Origin: Lachnospiraceae bacterium
GTDB lineage: Bacteria; Bacillota; Clostridia; Lachnospirales; Lachnospiraceae
Length of the DNA: 55,270 nt
Assembly: GCA_017399685.1 (NCBI GenBank)
Contig: JAFQBM010000009.1
Location: forward strand, 1 to 55,270
Direction of reading: 5' to 3'
Shown here: piece after piece, positions 52,014 to 55,270 of the stretch
How the letters are laid out: every line of letters begins with the position of its first letter
Position numbering within the stretch: the first letter of the stretch is position 1
Translations under genes and position numbers: made by a program
Notes under the pieces: model-generated
The model's input: only the letters and a program-made list of their open reading frames with translations
Told to the model about the DNA's origin: nothing
The model's database searches: none

Positions 52014-53318
52014 ATGAAAACAAAAAAACAAGGAAAACTTTTAGTTCTTACCTCGATTTTAATTCTTTCCATAGGAATTTTAGGGTTCTTGGCAATTTAT
52101 GCGAAAGACATGGAACAGAATAGAACAAATCAGGATGTTAAAGTAATGAAAGTATCTTCCACTTCATTTTCTGCATTAGGAAAAGAAAATCTGTCAAAAT
52201 ATATGGTTCGTAGTATTACCATCACTTCTGTTGGTGATATTATGTGCCATAAATGGCAAATCAATCGTGCTTATGATGAAGCTACAGACACTTTTGATTT
52301 TGCAGAAGCTTTTACTTATATAGAAAAGTACCTTAGTGAATCTGATTTTACCGTTGGTAATCTGGAAACAACACTGGCAGGGCGTAATGTTGGTTCGGCC
52401 AGTGTTTTAGGATATAGTGGCTATCCGAGATTTAATTCTCCAGAAATCTTGGCAAAGAATCTAAAAGATATTGGATTTGATTTATTAACGACAGCAAATA
52501 ACCATTCCATTGACAGTGGGTATAAAGGAATTGTAGCCACTTTGGATGAATTAGATAAAGTTGGTCTGTTACATACTGGTACTGCTAGAAGTTTGGAAGA
52601 AAAGGAAAAGCATGTTATCTGTGATATTGAAGGAATTCAGGTAGGATTTTTAGGATATACCAATATTACAAATGGTCTTAGTGTTCCGGATGAAAATTCT
52701 TATGCTATTAATAATATTGATTATTATACGCAATCCAGAATACAGAACATGTGTGAAGAAGTTCAATCTTTAAAAGAAAATTCAGATTTTGTCGTTGTTA
52801 TGATTCACTTTGGAAATGAATATGTGACACAGCCGGATAGATATCAAAAAGCGGTAGCAGATGCTTTATTCGAAGCAGGGGCTGATGTTATTTTAGGTTC
52901 CCATCCACATGTCATCCAGCCTATGGAAATCCGTGAGATTCAAAATCCGGATGGTACCACAAGGAAGGGTGTTGTTATTTATTCCTTGGGTAATTTTATT
53001 TCTTCTCAGAAATATGATGAAGAAGGAAGACAAAAGGATATCGGGTTAATTTTAAATTTAAATCTCGAAAGTGATGGTATAAATACAAAACTTTGTTCTG
53101 TTGAACTAATTCCAACTTATGTCTATTGGACTGAGGATGTCATTGGAGTGGTATCCTGCTATGAAGCATATGAGAATAAGGATGCGTATTCTTTCCTTTC
53201 AGAAAAGGATTTTTCGAGAATTACTTCAGCAGCAGAGAATATGTTCCAGCATATTAATTCCATTGGAAATTATGATGCGGTTTATGAAAATGAAAGATAT
53301 ATTATTCCTATTGATTAA
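52014..53318 (+). CDS. CapA family (PGA_cap) metallophosphatase-like protein, membrane anchored
   Basis: A 434-residue protein. An N-terminal membrane segment (residues about 9-29) anchors it outside the cell. The CapA domain carries SVGDIMCH, NLETTLAG, TANNHSIDSG, GSHPHVIQP and YSLGNFISSQ, the metal-ligand pattern of PgsA/CapA proteins related to calcineurin-like phosphatases. In Bacillus this protein takes part in poly-gamma-glutamate synthesis. No capB/capC genes are nearby, so a different envelope role is likely. It starts 10 bases after alaS. Confidence 0.92.
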   Translation: MKTKKQGKLLVLTSILILSIGILGFLAIYAKDMEQNRTNQDVKVMKVSSTSFSALGKENLSKYMVRSITITSVGDIMCHKWQINRAYDEATDTFDFAEAFTYIEKYLSESDFTVGNLETTLAGRNVGSASVLGYSGYPRFNSPEILAKNLKDIGFDLLTTANNHSIDSGYKGIVATLDELDKVGLLHTGTARSLEEKEKHVICDIEGIQVGFLGYTNITNGLSVPDENSYAINNIDYYTQSRIQNMCEEVQSLKENSDFVVVMIHFGNEYVTQPDRYQKAVADALFEAGADVILGSHPHVIQPMEIREIQNPDGTTRKGVVIYSLGNFISSQKYDEEGRQKDIGLILNLNLESDGINTKLCSVELIPTYVYWTEDVIGVVSCYEAYENKDAYSFLSEKDFSRITSAAENMFQHINSIGNYDAVYENERYIIPID

Positions 53319-53427
53319 TATAAAATAATGTATGTTTATATTAAAAAATAGTATGGTGTTATCCTTGTTTTATATGTAATAGTGATAAAAAAGCATAAAA
53401 AAATATCCATAAAATCTCAAAAAATAG

Positions 53428-53455
53428 TTGACGAATCAAAAAAATCTGCTATAAT
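53428..53455 (+). promoter_or_regulatory. promoter for rpsU
   Basis: TTGACG (53428-53433), 16 bases, TATAAT (53450-53455). It is one of the strongest-looking promoters in the window. Confidence 0.8.
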
Positions 53456-53485
53456 GTTATTTAGTGCTTTGAAAAAATACCCAAA

Positions 53486-53520
53486 CAGTTGTATTGTTAA
53501 ATAGGCACAATATGCAACTG
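53486..53520 (+). promoter_or_regulatory. rpsU leader hairpin next to the ribosome binding site
   Basis: CAGTTG (53486-53491) pairs with CAACTG (53515-53520), and ATTGT (53493-53497) with ACAAT (53507-53511). The stem ends at the first base of GGAGGGAGG. It may be an autoregulatory site for S21, which is inference. Confidence 0.5.
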
Positions 53521-53541
53521 GAGGGAGGTTAGGGTGAAACT

Positions 53542-53718
53542 ATGTCAAATGTAATTGTTAAAGAAAACGAAACATTAGATAGTGCTCTTCGCAGATTCAA
53601 GAGAAATTGTGCGAAAGCTGGAATTCAACAAGAAATCCGTAAAAGAGAGCATTATGAAAAACCAAGTGTAAAACGTAAAAAGAAATCAGAAGCAGCTAGA
53701 AAGAGAAAGTTCAAATAG
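53542..53718 (+). CDS. rpsU: 30S ribosomal protein S21
   Basis: A 58-residue basic protein, [20 protein letters not shown], then [36 protein letters not shown]-type residues in the usual order. S21 assists 30S initiation near the anti-Shine-Dalgarno end of 16S rRNA. GGAGGGAGG and AGGGTGA lie upstream of the ATG. It has its own promoter, leader hairpin and terminator, so it is monocistronic. Confidence 0.97.
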   Translation: MSNVIVKENETLDSALRRFKRNCAKAGIQQEIRKREHYEKPSVKRKKKSEAARKRKFK

Positions 53719-53730
53719 TGTTTCTGCTGA

Positions 53731-53764
53731 ATTCCCAGATGCGAAAGTGTCTGGGATTTTTTTC
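53731..53764 (+). terminator. intrinsic terminator after rpsU
   Basis: TCCCAGA and TCTGGGA pair around a 10-base loop, followed by seven or more T. Confidence 0.88.
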
Positions 53765-53891
53765 GATTGAAGTATTTTTATTGAAATTATGTAATATTCT
53801 ATTTTTATTATAGTATATAAGTGAAATGTATAGGGAAACAGAATTTTTAATTTTACATTATAAGTTTGGTTTGCAAAAGGAAATATTTGAA

Positions 53892-54536
53892 ATGAAATTA
53901 ATAAAAAATAATATAACATCTTCTGACAATAAAGAAAAAACCAAAAAAAGAATGAAAAAAAAGAACGTGATCTTGATTTTTTTGTTTCTACTTCTTACAT
54001 ATGTAGTTGGGATTGCAATCAGCATTTGGAATTATGGAAAAGTAGATGATAAATGTTCTGCAGATGTAGCTATTGTATTGGGAGCTGCTACATGGAATGG
54101 AGAAGTATCTCCGGTATTTAAAGAAAGAATCAACCATGGAATCTGGTTGTATAAGAATGGGTATGTAGAGAAGATTATTTTAACCGGTGGCTATGGAGAT
54201 AATAATGAACAGTCAGATGCATATATAGCAATGATATACGCCGTGTCTCAGGGAGTTCCGGAAGAAGACATTTTAATGGAAGAAGAATCAACTATCACAC
54301 AGGAAAACCTGGAAAATGCAAAAAGAATCATGGATGAAAAAGGATATAAATCAGCCATTTTGGTTAGTGATCCTTTGCATATGAAGCGTTCCATGCTTCT
54401 TGCTAAGGACTGTGGCATCTCAGCATTTAGTTCTCCAACATCAACCACGAGATATATTGGAACAAAAAGTAAAGTTCAGTTTTTAGCCAGGGAAGTATTT
54501 TTTTATATTGGTTATCAGATATATCGAATATTTTAA
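53892..54536 (+). CDS. DUF218 (YdcF/SanA-like) membrane protein
   Basis: A 214-residue protein. After a Lys-rich cytoplasmic start, residues about 26-46 form one membrane segment (VILIFLFLLLTYVVGIAISI). The external DUF218 domain carries ADVAIVLGAATWNGEVSPVF, LTGGYGDN, ESTITQENLENA and LVSDPLHMKRSMLLAKDCG, the conserved Gly, Glu/Asn and His positions of SanA/ElyC/YdcF proteins. These act in envelope maintenance, but the reaction is unknown. ATG at 53892 follows AAAAGGA; the frame extends to 53826 without a better site. Confidence 0.9.
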   Translation: MKLIKNNITSSDNKEKTKKRMKKKNVILIFLFLLLTYVVGIAISIWNYGKVDDKCSADVAIVLGAATWNGEVSPVFKERINHGIWLYKNGYVEKIILTGGYGDNNEQSDAYIAMIYAVSQGVPEEDILMEEESTITQENLENAKRIMDEKGYKSAILVSDPLHMKRSMLLAKDCGISAFSSPTSTTRYIGTKSKVQFLAREVFFYIGYQIYRIF

Positions 54537-54660
54537 GAAATAAAAATATATTCTGAAAAGGTAATGAAAAGTTTATTTTCGAAATTGACACATAGGAATT
54601 AAATATTTTTTATTATATGAATCGTAAGAGATTCAGATTAAATCTAATTGTATAGAAAAG

Positions 54661-54707
54661 AATTCCTCTTTGTTAGACTAACAGTCTGATGAAGAGGAAT
54701 TTTTTTG
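54661..54707 (+). terminator. strong intrinsic terminator
   Basis: AATTCCTCTT (54661-54670) and AAGAGGAATT (54692-54701) form a perfect 10-bp stem, with AGACT-AAC-AGTCT inside, followed by a T-tract. It lies 124 bases after the DUF218 stop. Confidence 0.88.
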
Positions 54708-54766
54708 TTGAGTTTGCAGTGTTAAAAATTCTGCGAAAGAAAAATGTTGAAATTGGTAATATAAGG

Positions 54767-54795
54767 TTGATTTTTTGGCTTTTCTATGCTATTAT
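54767..54795 (+). promoter_or_regulatory. promoter of the secreted-protein gene, with 120-base leader
   Basis: TTGATT (54767-54772), 17 bases, TATTAT (54790-54795). The transcript would start near 54802 and carry a leader of about 120 bases. No known riboswitch was recognised in the leader, although CTCTACC and GAGAGTGG segments can pair. Confidence 0.55.
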
Positions 54796-54922
54796 ATGAA
54801 AATATTTCCGCTCTACCTAAAAATAATTGAGAGTGGTAAATATGATTGTTACTGATGGCAGGGAGTAAAAAGTATAATTTAAGGAAAAATGTTTAGAAAT
54901 TATTAAGAAAGGAAGAATCAAA

Positions 54923-55270
54923 ATGAAAAAGAAAAAAAGAATAAACAGAATCATTTCCATGATACTGTTACTTACGCTTGTTTTCACCAATCTCGGATTG
55001 GAGAACTTTGCCGTACAGGCGGCAAACTACACCACTTTGTATCTGGTGGACAATACAGCAGAACAGTGGGTTGGAAATGACAACGCGGTCATAGAACTGG
55101 TGGACAACACCTATGGTCATGACCATTATATTATGACGAAAGTAAACAGTAACACCTGGAGTGCCAAAGTGCCCTCCAGTACCTATAACGTAACTTTTAA
55201 CCGTTTAAGTCCCGACCGGACCACCCAGTGGAATTCCTGGAGCGCCGGAGGAAGGGATAACCATAATACC
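54923..55270 (+). CDS. secreted protein, N-terminal part (runs off the window)
   Basis: The first 116 codons of a longer gene. A basic N-region (MKKKKRINR), a hydrophobic core (IISMILLLTLVFTNLGL) and AVQAA-type cleavage site (near residue 33) form a Sec signal peptide. The mature start, YTTLYLVDNTAEQWVGNDNA, later YIMTKVNSNTWSAKVPSS and NVTFNRLSPDRTTQWNSW, looks like a beta-sandwich module of the carbohydrate-binding type found in large clostridial surface proteins; the family is uncertain. From about 55000 on the coding sequence is visibly richer in G+C (AAC, ACC, TAC, CTG codons) than its neighbours, which suggests transfer or a different selective regime. AAAGGAAG precedes the ATG. Confidence 0.75.
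   Translation, partial: MKKKKRINRIISMILLLTLVFTNLGLENFAVQAANYTTLYLVDNTAEQWVGNDNAVIELVDNTYGHDHYIMTKVNSNTWSAKVPSSTYNVTFNRLSPDRTTQWNSWSAGGRDNHNT

Noticed and set aside
54802-54922. Riboswitch in the leader of the last gene
   Set aside because: CTCTACC/GAGAGTGG and ACTGATGGC segments recall c-di-GMP or fluoride aptamers, but the conserved cores of those families are absent. Not called.

Overview
The window looks like a chromosome segment of a low-GC, spore-forming Firmicute, most likely a Lachnospiraceae (Clostridia). The reasons are the AT-rich sequence, strong AGGAGG-type ribosome binding sites, a full-length spoIVA, a short-form HisG paired with HisZ, a RelQ-type alarmone synthetase, RecU, and the order ylxM-ffh-rpsP-khpA-rimM-trmD-(helicase)-rplS-lepB-rbgA-lepB-rnhB-ylqG-ylqH-yraN. 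I recognise this order from Bacillus/Clostridia by general knowledge; no search was run. No tRNA, rRNA or CRISPR array was seen.

Positions 1 to about 7700 are an accessory, decaying islet. It holds a 5'-truncated DUF4143 ATPase, a possible HEPN-like protein, a DDE transposase on the minus strand, a metallophosphoesterase and a heptad-repeat coiled-coil protein. It also holds three broken genes that become visible when stops and frameshifts are read through: a Fic-family gene, an AAA-ATPase-like gene and a RloB-like gene. Fic, RloB and DUF4143/AAA proteins are typical of defence or toxin islands, so this looks like the remains of one.

Positions 7.7 to 31.6 kb are core housekeeping. A Lon-like protease is followed by a long run of SRP, ribosome-maturation and translation genes (10.2-18.9 kb), with two signal peptidases flanking rbgA. 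Next comes a FliK-like protein with a long repeat region and a FlhB-tail-like protein (18.9-22.9 kb), then yraN, pgeF, a DUF512 radical SAM protein, der, plsY, gpsA and a purine nucleoside phosphorylase. Two zinc-ribbon/single-membrane-span paralogs, each with its own promoter, lead to spoIVA. The spoIVA ribosome binding site is buried in a terminator-like hairpin.

Positions 33.2 to 43.8 kb contain a second AAA-ATPase-like gene on the minus strand, a 134-base cluster of four perfect hairpins, relQ, several rRNA-modification enzymes (RsmF, RsuA, RluA families), a HAD phosphatase, a YgiQ radical SAM protein, an SDR, a membrane protein and recU.

Positions 43.9 to 49.1 kb are a histidine operon, hisZ-hisG-hisD-hisB, ending in an unusual fusion of a shortened HisF/HisA-like barrel to HisI-HisE. 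It is followed by a 41-residue membrane protein, alaS, a CapA-family protein, rpsU, a DUF218 protein and the first 116 codons of a secreted protein whose base composition differs visibly from the rest. The best candidates for something new are the FliK-like/FlhB-tail pair, the HisF-like-HisIE fusion, the spoIVA hairpin, the four-hairpin element and the zinc-ribbon membrane pair.
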